Shown piece after piece: positions 1 to 8,031 of a stretch of DNA of 64,000 bases; position 1 is the stretch's first letter; every line of letters starts with the position of its first letter. The notes beneath the pieces were generated by a model. That model searched no databases. It was not told the DNA's origin and worked only from the letters and a program-made list of their open reading frames with translations. The stretch comes from an uncultured Eubacteriales bacterium (GTDB taxonomy: Bacteria; Bacillota; Clostridia; Oscillospirales; Oscillospiraceae): positions 231,197-295,196 of the forward strand of contig CAJKDY010000001.1 in the NCBI GenBank assembly GCA_905198835.1, written 5' to 3'. Position numbers and translations under genes: made by a program.

Positions 1-1455
1 GATGGGGGAGGTAAAGTGGCAGTAATATTCCGCCCCCAGACCGAAGTGGCCCAAGTTCTTGGGATCGTATCGGGCCTTCATGAGAGACCGCAGGGTCATC
101 ATGCTCACCGCGCCCTCCAGCGGGCCGCCCTTGGCCCAGTCCAGCAGGGCCTGGAGCTGGAAGCCGTCGCCCCCCTTCAAAGCGTAGCCCAGGGGGGCTG
201 TCATGTGCTTTAGGCCCTCTACCTTATCGCCGCTGGGGGGCTCATGGACCCGAAACACCCCAGGCAGACCATTGTCACACAGGTGCCGGGCCACGGTTTC
301 ATTGGCAAGCAGCATAGCCTCTTCAATGAGGCTCTCGCCCCGGCCCGAGACCCGGCGCTGAATGTCCGCTACCTGGCCCGCCTCGTCCATGACAAAATAG
401 CACTCCGCCGAGGACAGCTCCAGCGCGCCCCGACGGCGGCGGAGCTTGCGCCGTTGGGCGGCCAGGGCGTCCAGGCTGGACACCAGCGCCTGGACGCCGG
501 GGTCAGTCATAGGGCCGCTCTGGGGCGTTTCGCCGGCCAAGAAGGCGTTGACCTCGTCGTAATCGAGACGGTCCACGGTACGGATGACGCCCTTTGTAAT
601 GCTGTGGTCCACCACGTTGCCATCGTCGTCCAGGGTCATCAGGCAGGATAGGGTAAGCCGGTCCGTCTGGGGATTCAACGAGCAGATGCCGTTGGAGAGG
701 GCGGTGGGCAGCATGGGGGCTACGTGGTTTACATAATATACCGATGTGCCCCGCTCCAGAGCCTCGGCATCCAGGGCGGTCTTAGGGCGGACATAGTGGC
801 TCACGTCGGCGATGTGGACCCCCAGGACCCGCCGGCCCTGGGGGTCGGCGGTCAGGGACACCGCGTCGTCCAGGTCCTTGGCGGAGGCGGAGTCGATGGT
901 GACCACGCACAGGTCCCGGAAGTCGGCGCGGCCTGCCAGGTCAGCGTCGGACACCTGCTGGGGCAGGGCGTCGGCCTCTTGCTCCACTTCATCGGGGAAG
1001 ACGGGGGTGACGTTGTAGCGGTAGAGGATGGCCTCCCGGGCGCTTTCCAGAGTCCCGGCAGGGCCGAAGACCGCCTGCAGCGTGCCCATGGCCGGGATGC
1101 CGGCTCCGCCGTAGCTCATCACCGTCACGGCGGCGCGCAGGCCGGGGGAGACGTTTTTTACCTTACCAGTGAGCAGGACGCTGTGGGTGAGACGCTGGCT
1201 GTCGGGGACCAAAAAGTAAGTCCGGCCCTCCCGGCGCAAAACGCCGGTGACGGTGGGGTTGGCCCGTTGGGTGACGGCGGTGATCTTACCCGCATGGCGA
1301 TCTTGATCGGTGACGCTAAGAGTGACCGTATCCCCGTCCCAGGCGCCGCTCGCAAAGCCGCGGGGCACGAACCAGTCGCCCCGGGGATCCGGTTCCTCGG
1401 GCGTGACAAAGCCAAACCCTTTGGGGTTGGCGTGATAAATTCCTTGTAGCTTCAT
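1..1455 (-). CDS. rnr: Ribonuclease R (3' end cut by window edge)
   Basis: 3'-to-5' hydrolytic exoribonuclease of the RNB family, acting on structured RNA in the cytoplasm. The translated part (485 codons) opens with a cold-shock/OB domain (KGFGFV near residue 12), followed by the RNB catalytic domain. That domain shows the metal-binding stretch IDSASAKDLDDAV (family iD-x4-KD-x-DDA) and ends at the window edge in YYCHFTSPI, the typical HFTSPIRRY site, so the end of RNB and the S1 domain are missing. Start chosen at the ATG at 1453-1455, with GAAAGGA about 7 nt upstream. It follows secG on the same strand, the usual secG-rnr order in Firmicutes, but a hairpin at 1507-1540 lies between them. 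The start has no long N-terminal HTH extension. Confidence 0.93.
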   Translation of the reverse strand, partial: MKLQGIYHANPKGFGFVTPEEPDPRGDWFVPRGFASGAWDGDTVTLSVTDQDRHAGKITAVTQRANPTVTGVLRREGRTYFLVPDSQRLTHSVLLTGKVKNVSPGLRAAVTVMSYGGAGIPAMGTLQAVFGPAGTLESAREAILYRYNVTPVFPDEVEQEADALPQQVSDADLAGRADFRDLCVVTIDSASAKDLDDAVSLTADPQGRRVLGVHIADVSHYVRPKTALDAEALERGTSVYYVNHVAPMLPTALSNGICSLNPQTDRLTLSCLMTLDDDGNVVDHSITKGVIRTVDRLDYDEVNAFLAGETPQSGPMTDPGVQALVSSLDALAAQRRKLRRRRGALELSSAECYFVMDEAGQVADIQRRVSGRGESLIEEAMLLANETVARHLCDNGLPGVFRVHEPPSGDKVEGLKHMTAPLGYALKGGDGFQLQALLDWAKGGPLEGAVSMMTLRSLMKARYDPKNLGHFGLGAEYYCHFTSPI

Positions 1456-1504
1456 GCAAATTCCTTTCTCATGGGTAGACTGCTTTTATTCTGCCACCAT
1501 TCCA

Positions 1505-1541
1505 ATAAAAAACGCCTTCCCGGTTGGGAAGACGTTTTATA
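1505..1541 (-). terminator. Hairpin with T-run between secG and rnr
   Basis: Read on the minus strand, CGTCTTCCC and GGGAAGGCG form a stem with one mismatch around a short loop, followed by TTTTTT. It lies downstream of secG and upstream of rnr, so it probably terminates or attenuates secG transcription before rnr. No separate strong rnr promoter was seen. Confidence 0.7.
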
Positions 1542-1617
1542 CGAAGGGCTTAGCGCTCTATACCCAGCCAGGTGGTCGGAGATCCTGAACAGTCTGGGTC
1601 AGTCAGACGGAGCTGCC

Positions 1618-1857
1618 TTACAGGAACAGCACCAGCACCAGGGTCAGCACCATGAACAAAATGGCGACCCACTTGGTCATCTTGGCCAGCCGGGAGTCCC
1701 AGGTCTTGGCCTTATTCTTGCTCAGGAAGGTGTCCACGCCGCCGGAGATGGCACCCGAGAGGCCGGCGGACTTGCCGGACTGGAGCAGGACCACGGCGAT
1801 GAGGAACAAACAGAAGATCACGTATACCACGGTGAGCACGATCATCAGAGGAGACAT
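1618..1857 (-). CDS. secG: Preprotein translocase subunit SecG
   Basis: Small accessory subunit of the SecYEG channel. The 79-residue protein has two hydrophobic segments (about residues 4-25 and 58-78) joined by the typical Gly/Ser-rich loop (LLQSGKSAGLSGAISGG), as in the SecG family. I chose the ATG at 1855-1857 (MSPLMIV) because GGAAAGG sits 9 nt upstream; an in-frame ATG three codons earlier overlaps that ribosome site. The promoter at 1913-1941 fits a leader of about 50 nt. The gene precedes rnr on the same strand. Confidence 0.93.
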   Translation of the reverse strand: MSPLMIVLTVVYVIFCLFLIAVVLLQSGKSAGLSGAISGGVDTFLSKNKAKTWDSRLAKMTKWVAILFMVLTLVLVLFL

Positions 1858-1912
1858 TGAAAACATCCTTTCCACAAAGCCCCCAAAGGGCGCAAGTTCT
1901 CGACGAGCTATT

Positions 1913-1941
1913 ATGTTAGCACAGTTTTGGGAAAAAGGCAA
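1913..1941 (-). promoter_or_regulatory. Sigma-A-type promoter for secG
   Basis: On the minus strand, TTGCCT (1936-1941) and TAACAT (1913-1918) are separated by 17 bp and lie about 55 bp upstream of the secG start. Confidence 0.6.
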
Positions 1942-2032
1942 GGGTTTTTCCCGAAATTTTTCCTCTTTTTTTCCCTATCGAAAAGTTGGGCATAAGAAAC
2001 AAAAAAATTCCCTCGGAAATCCGATTTTATGA

Positions 2033-2061
2033 TTTACAAACCAAAAAAGAAGTGTTAAAAT
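2033..2061 (+). promoter_or_regulatory. Extended -10 promoter for nifJ
   Basis: TTTACA (2033-2038), 17 bp, then TAAAAT (2056-2061) preceded by TG at 2053-2054 (extended -10). The predicted start near 2068 gives a leader of about 35 nt carrying AAAGGAGG just before nifJ. Confidence 0.75.
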
Positions 2062-2078
2062 ATCAGGCGAACACTTCT
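2048..2078. promoter_or_regulatory. 9-bp inverted repeat over the nifJ promoter (candidate operator)
   Basis: AGAAGTGTT (2048-2056) and AACACTTCT (2070-2078) are perfect inverted arms around a 13-bp spacer that contains most of the -10 box and the likely start site. The position suits a repressor site; a 5' UTR stem-loop is the alternative. It does not match the Rex or Fur consensus I know. Confidence 0.45.
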
Positions 2079-2102
2079 CTATAAAGGAGGACTTGACCGA
2101 AA

Positions 2103-5100
2103 ATGGCAATCAAGAGAAAAGCAAAATCCATGGACGGCAATATGGCCGCCGCCCACGTGTCCTACGCCTTCACGGAGGTCGCGGGCATCTACCCCATCAC
2201 GCCGTCCAGCCCTATGGCGGACAACGTAGACCAGTGGGCCGCCGCGGGCCGGAAGAATATCTTTGGCACCACGGTGAAAGTGGTGGAGATGGAGTCTGAG
2301 GCCGGCGCCGCCGGCACCGTCCACGGCTCGCTGAACGCCGGCGCGCTTACCACGACTTATACCGCCTCCCAGGGCCTGCTGCTGATGATCCCCAATATGT
2401 ATAAGATCGCCGGCGAGCTGCTGCCCTGCGTGTTCCATGTGTCTGCCCGTACCGTGGCCAGCCACGCGCTGAACATCTTTGGCGACCACTCCGACGTCAT
2501 GGCCTGCCGTCAGACCGGCTTTGCCATGCTGGCCGAGGGCAACGTCCAGGAGGTCATGGACCTGGGCGCCGTGGCCCATCTGGCCGCCATCAAGGGCCGG
2601 GTCCCCTTTATCAACTTCTTCGACGGCTTCCGCACCTCCCATGAGATCCAGAAGATCGACATCTGGGACTACGAGGATCTGGCCGAGATGGTGGATATGG
2701 ACGCCGTCAACGCCTTCCGGGCCCGGGCGCTGAACCCCGAGCGGCCCGTGATGCGCGGCTCTCATGAGAATGGCGACATTTTCTTCCAGCACCGCGAGGC
2801 CTGCAACAAGTACTATGACGCCCTCCCCGAGATCGTGGAGGAGTACATGGGCAAGGTCAACGCCAAGCTGGGCACCGACTATCAGCTCTTTAACTACTAC
2901 GGCGCGCCCGACGCCGACCGGGTCATCGTGGCTATGGGCTCCATCTGCGACGTGGCCGAAGAGGTCATCGACTACATGAACGCCCACGGCGAGAAGGTGG
3001 GTCTGGTGAAGGTCCGGCTCTATCGTCCCTTCCGGGCCGATAAGCTGCTGGCCGCTATCCCCCAGACCGCCAAGACCATCGCCGTGCTGGACCGCACCAA
3101 GGAGCCCGGCGCCCAGGGCGATCCCCTCTATCTGGACGTTGTCACCGCCTTCGCCAACGCTGGCCGTCAGGCCAACATCATCGGCGGCCGCTACGGTCTG
3201 GGCAGCAAGGATACCCCGCCCAAGAGCGTCTTCGCCGTCTATGAGGAGATGGCCAAGGCGAGCCCCAAGAAGCTCTTCACCATCGGCATCGTGGACGACG
3301 TCACCGGCCTGAGTCTTGCCGAGCATGACTGCCCCAACACCGCAGCCGAGGGCACCATCGAGTGCAAGTTCTGGGGCCTGGGCGGCGACGGCACCGTGGG
3401 CGCCAACAAGAACTCCATCAAGATCATCGGCGACCATACCGATAAATACGTCCAGGCGTACTTCCAGTACGACTCCAAGAAGACCGGCGGCGTCACCGTC
3501 AGCCACCTGCGCTTCGGCGACAAGCCTATCAAGAGCCCCTACTACATCAACAAGGCCGACTTCGTGGCCTGCCACGTCCCCGCTTACATCATCAAGGGCT
3601 TCCCCATGGTCCGGGACGTGAAGGACGGCGGCACCTTCCTCATCAACTGCCAGTGGAGCGACGAGGAACTGGACAAGCACATGCCCGCCGTGGCCAAGCG
3701 CTACATCGCCGAGCATAACATCCAGGTCTACACCATCAACGCCATCGACCTGGCCAAGGAGATCGGCATGGGCAAGCGGACCAACACCATTCTCCAGTCC
3801 GCCTTCTTCAAGCTGGCTCAGGTCATGCCTGAGGCCGAGGCCATCCAGTTCATGAAGGACGCCGCCACTCACTCCTACCTGAAGAAGGGTCAGGATGTCG
3901 TGGACATGAACCACAAGGCCATCGACGCCGGCGCCACCGCCTTCAAGAAGTTCAACGTCCCCGCCTCCTGGGCCACCGCTACGGATAAGCCCGTGGAGGA
4001 GAAGATCGAGGGCCGCCCCGCCACCGTCAAGATGGTCAAGAACATCCTGAACCCCGTGGACAAGATGGACGGCGACAGTCTGCCCGTGTCCGCCTTTATG
4101 GACCATGTGGACGGCACCTTCGAGCAGGGCGCCGCCGCCTACGAAAAGCGCGGTGTGGCCGTCAGCGTGCCCGTTTGGGATAGCGCCAAGTGTATCCAGT
4201 GTAACCAGTGCTCCTACGTCTGCCCCCACGCCACCATCCGGGCCTTTGCCCTGGACGAGGCCGAGGCCAAGGCAGCTCCCGCCGCTGCCAAGATCGTGGA
4301 CGTGAAGGCCGGCGCGGGCAAGGATAAGTACAAGTTTGCCATCGCCGTCAGCCCGCTGGACTGCATGGGCTGTACCGTCTGCGTGGGCGTGTGTCCCACC
4401 AAGGCGCTGGAGATGGTGCCTCAGGAGAGCCAGCTGGATCAGTGCGATGTGTGGGATTACATGGTCTCCAAGGTCTCCGTCAAGGACGATATGGCCGACG
4501 CCAAGACCGTCAAGGGCAGCCAGTTCAAGGTGCCCTATCTGGAGTTCTCCGGCTCCTGCGCCGGCTGCGCCGAGACCTCTTACGCACGCCTGGTGACCCA
4601 GCTTTTCGGCGACCGGATGTACGTCTCCAACGCCACCGGCTGCTCCTCCATCTGGGGCGGCCCGGCGGCCACCAGCCCCTACACCGTGGACAAGACCGGT
4701 CGTGGTCCCGCCTGGGCCAACTCCCTGTTTGAGGACAACGCCGAGCACGGCCTGGGCATCTATCTGGGCCAGAAGGCCATCCGGGAGCGGCTGATCGCCA
4801 AGCTGGAGGGCATGGGCGAGGGCGAGTCCAAGGCCATCATCCAAAAGTTCCTGGACACCAAGGACGACGGCGCGGCCAACGCCGAGCCCACCCGGGCTCT
4901 GATCGCGCTGCTGGAGGACTGGGCCGCTAAGGGCTGCCAGGACTCCAAGGAGATCCTGGAGCTGAAGGACTACCTGTCCAAGAAGTCCGTGTGGATCTTC
5001 GGCGGCGACGGTTGGGCCTACGACATCGGCTTCGGCGGCCTGGACCACGTGCTGGCCAGCGGTGAGGATGTGAACGTCTTCGTCTTCGATACTGAGGTAT

Positions 5101-5630
5101 ACTCCAACACCGGCGGCCAGGCCTCCAAGTCCACCAACTTCGGTGCCGTGGCCCAATTTGCCGCCGCCGGCAAGGCCATGCCCAAGAAGTCCCTGGCTGA
5201 GATCGCCATGAGCTACGGCTACGTCTATGTGGCCCAGATCGCCATGGGCGCCAATCCCAACCAGACCCTGACCGCCATCCGCGAGGCCGAGGCCTATCAC
5301 GGTCCCTCCCTCATCATCGGCTACGCCCCCTGCGAGATGCACTCCATCAAGGGCGGCATGGCCAACTGCCAGAGCGAGATGAAGAAGGCTGTGGAGTGCG
5401 GCTACTGGAACCTGTTCCGCTTCAACCCCGAGGCCGAGGAGGGCAAGAAGTTCGTTCTGGATTCCAAGGCGCCCGCCGGCGGCTATCAGGAGTTCCTGAT
5501 GAACGAGGCCCGCTACTCCGCCCTGACCCGCTCCTTCCCCGAGCGCGCCAAGGAGCTCTTCGCCAAGAACGAGGAGAGTGCCAAGGCCCGCTACGAGCAC
5601 CTGCTCAAGCTCATCGAGCTTTACAAGTGA
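2103..5630 (+). CDS. nifJ: Pyruvate:ferredoxin (flavodoxin) oxidoreductase, single chain
   Basis: Oxidative decarboxylation of pyruvate to acetyl-CoA, CO2 and reduced ferredoxin, the central step of anaerobic energy metabolism. The 1175-residue length matches the homodimeric one-chain enzymes. Domains in order: N-terminal TPP/pyrimidine domain with YPITPSSPMAD near residue 30, domain II/III, a CoA-binding region, a ferredoxin domain with two 4Fe-4S motifs (CIQCNQCSYVCP near 700 and CMGCTVCVGVCP near 757), and the C-terminal TPP domain with GDGWAYDIGFGG and NTGGQASKST. AAAGGAGG lies 12 nt before the ATG. It is monocistronic, with a strong promoter upstream and an intrinsic terminator at 5644-5677. 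Confidence 0.98.
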   Translation: MAIKRKAKSMDGNMAAAHVSYAFTEVAGIYPITPSSPMADNVDQWAAAGRKNIFGTTVKVVEMESEAGAAGTVHGSLNAGALTTTYTASQGLLLMIPNMYKIAGELLPCVFHVSARTVASHALNIFGDHSDVMACRQTGFAMLAEGNVQEVMDLGAVAHLAAIKGRVPFINFFDGFRTSHEIQKIDIWDYEDLAEMVDMDAVNAFRARALNPERPVMRGSHENGDIFFQHREACNKYYDALPEIVEEYMGKVNAKLGTDYQLFNYYGAPDADRVIVAMGSICDVAEEVIDYMNAHGEKVGLVKVRLYRPFRADKLLAAIPQTAKTIAVLDRTKEPGAQGDPLYLDVVTAFANAGRQANIIGGRYGLGSKDTPPKSVFAVYEEMAKASPKKLFTIGIVDDVTGLSLAEHDCPNTAAEGTIECKFWGLGGDGTVGANKNSIKIIGDHTDKYVQAYFQYDSKKTGGVTVSHLRFGDKPIKSPYYINKADFVACHVPAYIIKGFPMVRDVKDGGTFLINCQWSDEELDKHMPAVAKRYIAEHNIQVYTINAIDLAKEIGMGKRTNTILQSAFFKLAQVMPEAEAIQFMKDAATHSYLKKGQDVVDMNHKAIDAGATAFKKFNVPASWATATDKPVEEKIEGRPATVKMVKNILNPVDKMDGDSLPVSAFMDHVDGTFEQGAAAYEKRGVAVSVPVWDSAKCIQCNQCSYVCPHATIRAFALDEAEAKAAPAAAKIVDVKAGAGKDKYKFAIAVSPLDCMGCTVCVGVCPTKALEMVPQESQLDQCDVWDYMVSKVSVKDDMADAKTVKGSQFKVPYLEFSGSCAGCAETSYARLVTQLFGDRMYVSNATGCSSIWGGPAATSPYTVDKTGRGPAWANSLFEDNAEHGLGIYLGQKAIRERLIAKLEGMGEGESKAIIQKFLDTKDDGAANAEPTRALIALLEDWAAKGCQDSKEILELKDYLSKKSVWIFGGDGWAYDIGFGGLDHVLASGEDVNVFVFDTEVYSNTGGQASKSTNFGAVAQFAAAGKAMPKKSLAEIAMSYGYVYVAQIAMGANPNQTLTAIREAEAYHGPSLIIGYAPCEMHSIKGGMANCQSEMKKAVECGYWNLFRFNPEAEEGKKFVLDSKAPAGGYQEFLMNEARYSALTRSFPERAKELFAKNEESAKARYEHLLKLIELYK

Positions 5631-5643
5631 TCCCAAGCATGCA

Positions 5644-5677
5644 AACAGCCCGCCTCGAAAGAGGCGGGCTGTTTTTT
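5644..5677 (+). terminator. Rho-independent terminator of nifJ
   Basis: A perfect stem CAGCCCGCCTC/GAGGCGGGCTG with a GAAA loop, followed by TTTTTT, just after the nifJ stop codon. Confidence 0.93.
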
Positions 5678-5690
5678 GTGGGTATGGGAA

Positions 5691-5822
5691 AGGGGGGCTG
5701 TCGCGTTCGGGTTGGGCACGCTTTCGCCGGTTCTTTCGCCGCCCTTGGCAAAATGCCGCTGGGCTTCGCCCAGCCTGTTTTTGCCGTGCGGGCGGCTCCA
5801 AGCCCGGCGGCGTGCCTACCCT
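5691..5822. repeat. Structured repeat element, copy 1 (intergenic)
   Basis: About 130 bp between the nifJ terminator and the SDR gene. It resembles 11500-11633 inside the helicase gene. Shared blocks are GGGGGCTGTC-CG-TCG-GTTGGGC, AAAATGCCGCT, GCC-TGTTTTTG and a final GCCTAC-CTC. The core folds as GGCAAAA...TTTTTGCC enclosing GCTGGGC-TTC-GCCCAGC. Probably a small non-coding repeat of the REP/MITE kind; no terminal target duplication was resolved. Confidence 0.6.
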
Positions 5823-5823
5823 C

Positions 5824-6570
5824 TCAGCTCCTTGCCAACCCGTCCACCCCCAGTACCTGGCCGGAGATATAGCTGGCCTTGTCGCTGGCCAGGAAGACAA
5901 AGGCGTTGGCAATGTCCTCGGGCTCGCCGATGCGGCCCAGGGGGATCTGGGCGATGAGAGGGGCGATCATCTGATCAGGCAGGGCGGCCACCATGTCGGT
6001 CTTGGTGATGCCGGGGGCCACAGCGTTGACCCGGATGCCGTCGGGGCCCAGCTCCCGGGCCAGAGAGAGGGTCATGCCGTTGACGGCGAATTTGCTGGTG
6101 GGATAGGCCACGCCGCCGGGCTGGGCGTACTTGCTGACCATGCTGGAGGTGTTGAGGATGACGCCGCTGTGGCGCTCTTTCATGCCGTCCACTACTGCCC
6201 GAATGCAGTTAAACATGGCGGTGACGTTCAGATCCATGGTCTTCTGGAACATCTCGGTGGTATAGCTGCCGATCTTCTCCGAGGCGGAGACCCCGGCGTT
6301 GTTGACCAGGATGTCGATGCGGCCATACTTCTTCTCCACCCCATCAAAGGCGGCCTTGACCGCGTCATAATCGGTGAGGTTGGGGCAGATGCCCTCCACG
6401 TTCCAAGCGGCGTTTTCCGATTTGAGGGACGCAAGGGCCTTGTCCACCGTCTCCTGCCGGGACCCGCACAGCACCACCGTGGCGCCCTCCTCTAAAAAGG
6501 ACTTGACAATGGCGTAGCCGATGCCCCGGGTGCCTCCGGTGACGATGGCAATTTTGTCTTTCAGCAGCAT
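5824..6570 (-). CDS. SDR-family NAD(P)-dependent oxidoreductase (FabG/BaiA-like)
   Basis: Classical short-chain dehydrogenase/reductase of 248 residues. Visible motifs are the nucleotide loop TGGTRGIG (11-18), NNAG (90-93) and the catalytic Ser142/143-Tyr156-Lys160 set (YPTSK). The C-terminal segment ends in SGQVLGVDG, as in FabG-type proteins. The ITGGTRGIG-like start also recalls bile-acid 3-alpha-dehydrogenases (BaiA), but there is no bai neighbour, so the substrate is open. Start at the ATG at 6568-6570 with AGGAGG upstream. It stands alone, convergent with nifJ and divergent from the sugar kinase, and shares no obvious operon. Confidence 0.88.
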   Translation of the reverse strand: MLLKDKIAIVTGGTRGIGYAIVKSFLEEGATVVLCGSRQETVDKALASLKSENAAWNVEGICPNLTDYDAVKAAFDGVEKKYGRIDILVNNAGVSASEKIGSYTTEMFQKTMDLNVTAMFNCIRAVVDGMKERHSGVILNTSSMVSKYAQPGGVAYPTSKFAVNGMTLSLARELGPDGIRVNAVAPGITKTDMVAALPDQMIAPLIAQIPLGRIGEPEDIANAFVFLASDKASYISGQVLGVDGLARS

Positions 6571-6668
6571 AGATTGCTCCTCCTTTTGTAAAGTGTCTGA
6601 CAGGAAAAGTATACCACACTTTTTGGAAAAAACAACCGCAAACAGGGGGCGCGCGCCGCTGATTTTGG

Positions 6669-6697
6669 TTGACACTGACCGGGCAAAATCGTATAAT
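6669..6697 (+). promoter_or_regulatory. Perfect consensus sigma-A promoter for the PfkB kinase
   Basis: TTGACA (6669-6674), 17 bp, TATAAT (6692-6697): both hexamers and the spacer are exact consensus. Predicted start near 6704, 43 nt before the ATG at 6747. Confidence 0.92.
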
Positions 6698-6746
6698 GGT
6701 AGCAACATGGGCGTGTCCCGCCGCCCGGAGGGAAGGAGTTTTGGAT

Positions 6747-7832
6747 ATGGAACATTGCAATCCGCTGCTCAAAGGGATCAAGTCCCCCAAGTTCATCACC
6801 TGCGGAGAGGTCATGCTCCGGCTGACGCCCCCCAACTACGACAAGATCCGGGTAGCCACCAATTTTGAAGCCAGCTACGGCGGCAGTGAAGCCAACATCG
6901 CCCTGGCCCTGGCCAATCTGGGTATCGACTCCACCTTCTTCTCCGTGGTGCCTGATAACTCCCTGGGCAAGAGCGCCATTCGGATGCTCCGCTCCAACGA
7001 CGTCCACTGCACTCCCGTTATCCTCTCTACGGTGGAGGAGACGCCCAGCCACCGCCTGGGCACCTATTATCTGGAGACAGGCTACGGCATCCGCCCCAGC
7101 AAGGTCATCTACGACCGGATGCACTCGGCTCTGTCGGAGTACGACTTCTCCGGCGTGGACCTGGGCGCGCTGCTGGAGGGCTACGACTGGCTGCACCTCT
7201 CCGGCATTACCCCGGCCCTCTCCCCCAGCTGCGCCAAGCTCATTTTGGATATGCTCCGGGTGGGCAAGGAAAAGGGCCTGACCGTCAGCTTTGACGGCAA
7301 CTTCCGCTCCAAGCTCTGGACCTGGGACCAGGCCCGGGACTTCTGCACCCAGTGTCTGCCCTATGTGGACGTGCTCTTTGGCATTGAGCCCTATCACCTC
7401 TGGAAGGACGAGAATGACCACAGCCAGGGCGACTGGAAGGACGGCGTGCCCCTCCAGCCCAGCTTCAAGCAGCAGGACATGATCAACCGGGCCTTCCAGG
7501 AGCGCTATCCAAACCTCAAGTGCATCGCCCGCCATGTGCGCTATGCCCACTCCGGCTCGGAGAACAGCCTCATGGCCTATATGTGGTATGAGGGCCAGAC
7601 CTGGGAGAGCAAGCTCTTTACCTTTAACATCCTGGACCGGGTGGGCGGTGGAGACGCCTTTGCCAGCGGCTTTATCTACGCCATGATGCAGGGCTACGCC
7701 CCGGATGAGCTTATCAACTTTGCCGTGGCCTCCAGCGTCATTAAGCACACCATCCACGGCGACGCCAGCATCGTAGACGATGTGGACGCCATCCGCTCCA
7801 TTATGGATCAGAATTTCGATATCAAGCGCTAA
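6747..7832 (+). CDS. PfkB-family sugar kinase (2-keto-3-deoxygluconate kinase-like)
   Basis: Ribokinase/PfkB-fold ATP-dependent kinase, 361 residues. The N-terminal GGSEANIALALANLG is the sugar-binding signature and DRVGGGDAFASGF near residue 294 is the C-terminal PfkB signature, with Asp as catalytic base; the GGGD variant (rather than GAGD) is usual for KdgK-type members. KDG kinase feeds the Entner-Doudoroff-like route of hexuronate and pectin breakdown, which would fit the pectin-type enzymes at 37-41 kb, but there is no kdg operon here. Start ATG 6747 with GGAAGGAG 8 nt upstream. It has its own consensus promoter and a terminator at 7864-7896. Confidence 0.85.
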   Translation: MEHCNPLLKGIKSPKFITCGEVMLRLTPPNYDKIRVATNFEASYGGSEANIALALANLGIDSTFFSVVPDNSLGKSAIRMLRSNDVHCTPVILSTVEETPSHRLGTYYLETGYGIRPSKVIYDRMHSALSEYDFSGVDLGALLEGYDWLHLSGITPALSPSCAKLILDMLRVGKEKGLTVSFDGNFRSKLWTWDQARDFCTQCLPYVDVLFGIEPYHLWKDENDHSQGDWKDGVPLQPSFKQQDMINRAFQERYPNLKCIARHVRYAHSGSENSLMAYMWYEGQTWESKLFTFNILDRVGGGDAFASGFIYAMMQGYAPDELINFAVASSVIKHTIHGDASIVDDVDAIRSIMDQNFDIKR

Positions 7833-7863
7833 CTTTCTGAAAATACATAACAAAATTGGAAAG

Positions 7864-7896
7864 TCCCGCCGCTCTTTTTCGGAGCGGCGGGCTTTT
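7864..7896 (+). terminator. Terminator of the PfkB kinase gene
   Basis: Stem CCCGCCGCTC/GAGCGGCGGG with a T-rich loop, followed by CTTTTTTCGTTTTT. Confidence 0.9.
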
Positions 7897-8031
7897 TTCG
7901 TTTTTGACCCGGCGAAACTTGGCTTTTGACAAGGGCATTTTCCAGCGTTTTTTTCCGTCCGTAGGCCATAGTAAAAAAGGCGGCGCGACTGCCGCAAAAA
8001 ATGACCAATTTTCCAAAAAGGGGGTGTAAAA

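Noticed and set aside
1541..1617. Possible tRNA between secG and rnr (a tRNA-Leu often follows secG)
   Set aside because: No acceptor stem, T-arm GGTTCGA or anticodon stem could be formed on either strand.
2079..5912. A 1277-codon open frame on the minus strand opposite nifJ
   Set aside because: It is a GC-bias shadow: its translation is Gly/Val/Leu/His/Asp-rich without domains, while the plus strand encodes a full oxidoreductase with promoter, ribosome site and terminator.
5824..6570. Bile-acid 3-alpha-hydroxysteroid dehydrogenase (BaiA)
   Set aside because: Similarity is limited to general SDR features, and no other bai gene is nearby; kept as a generic SDR.
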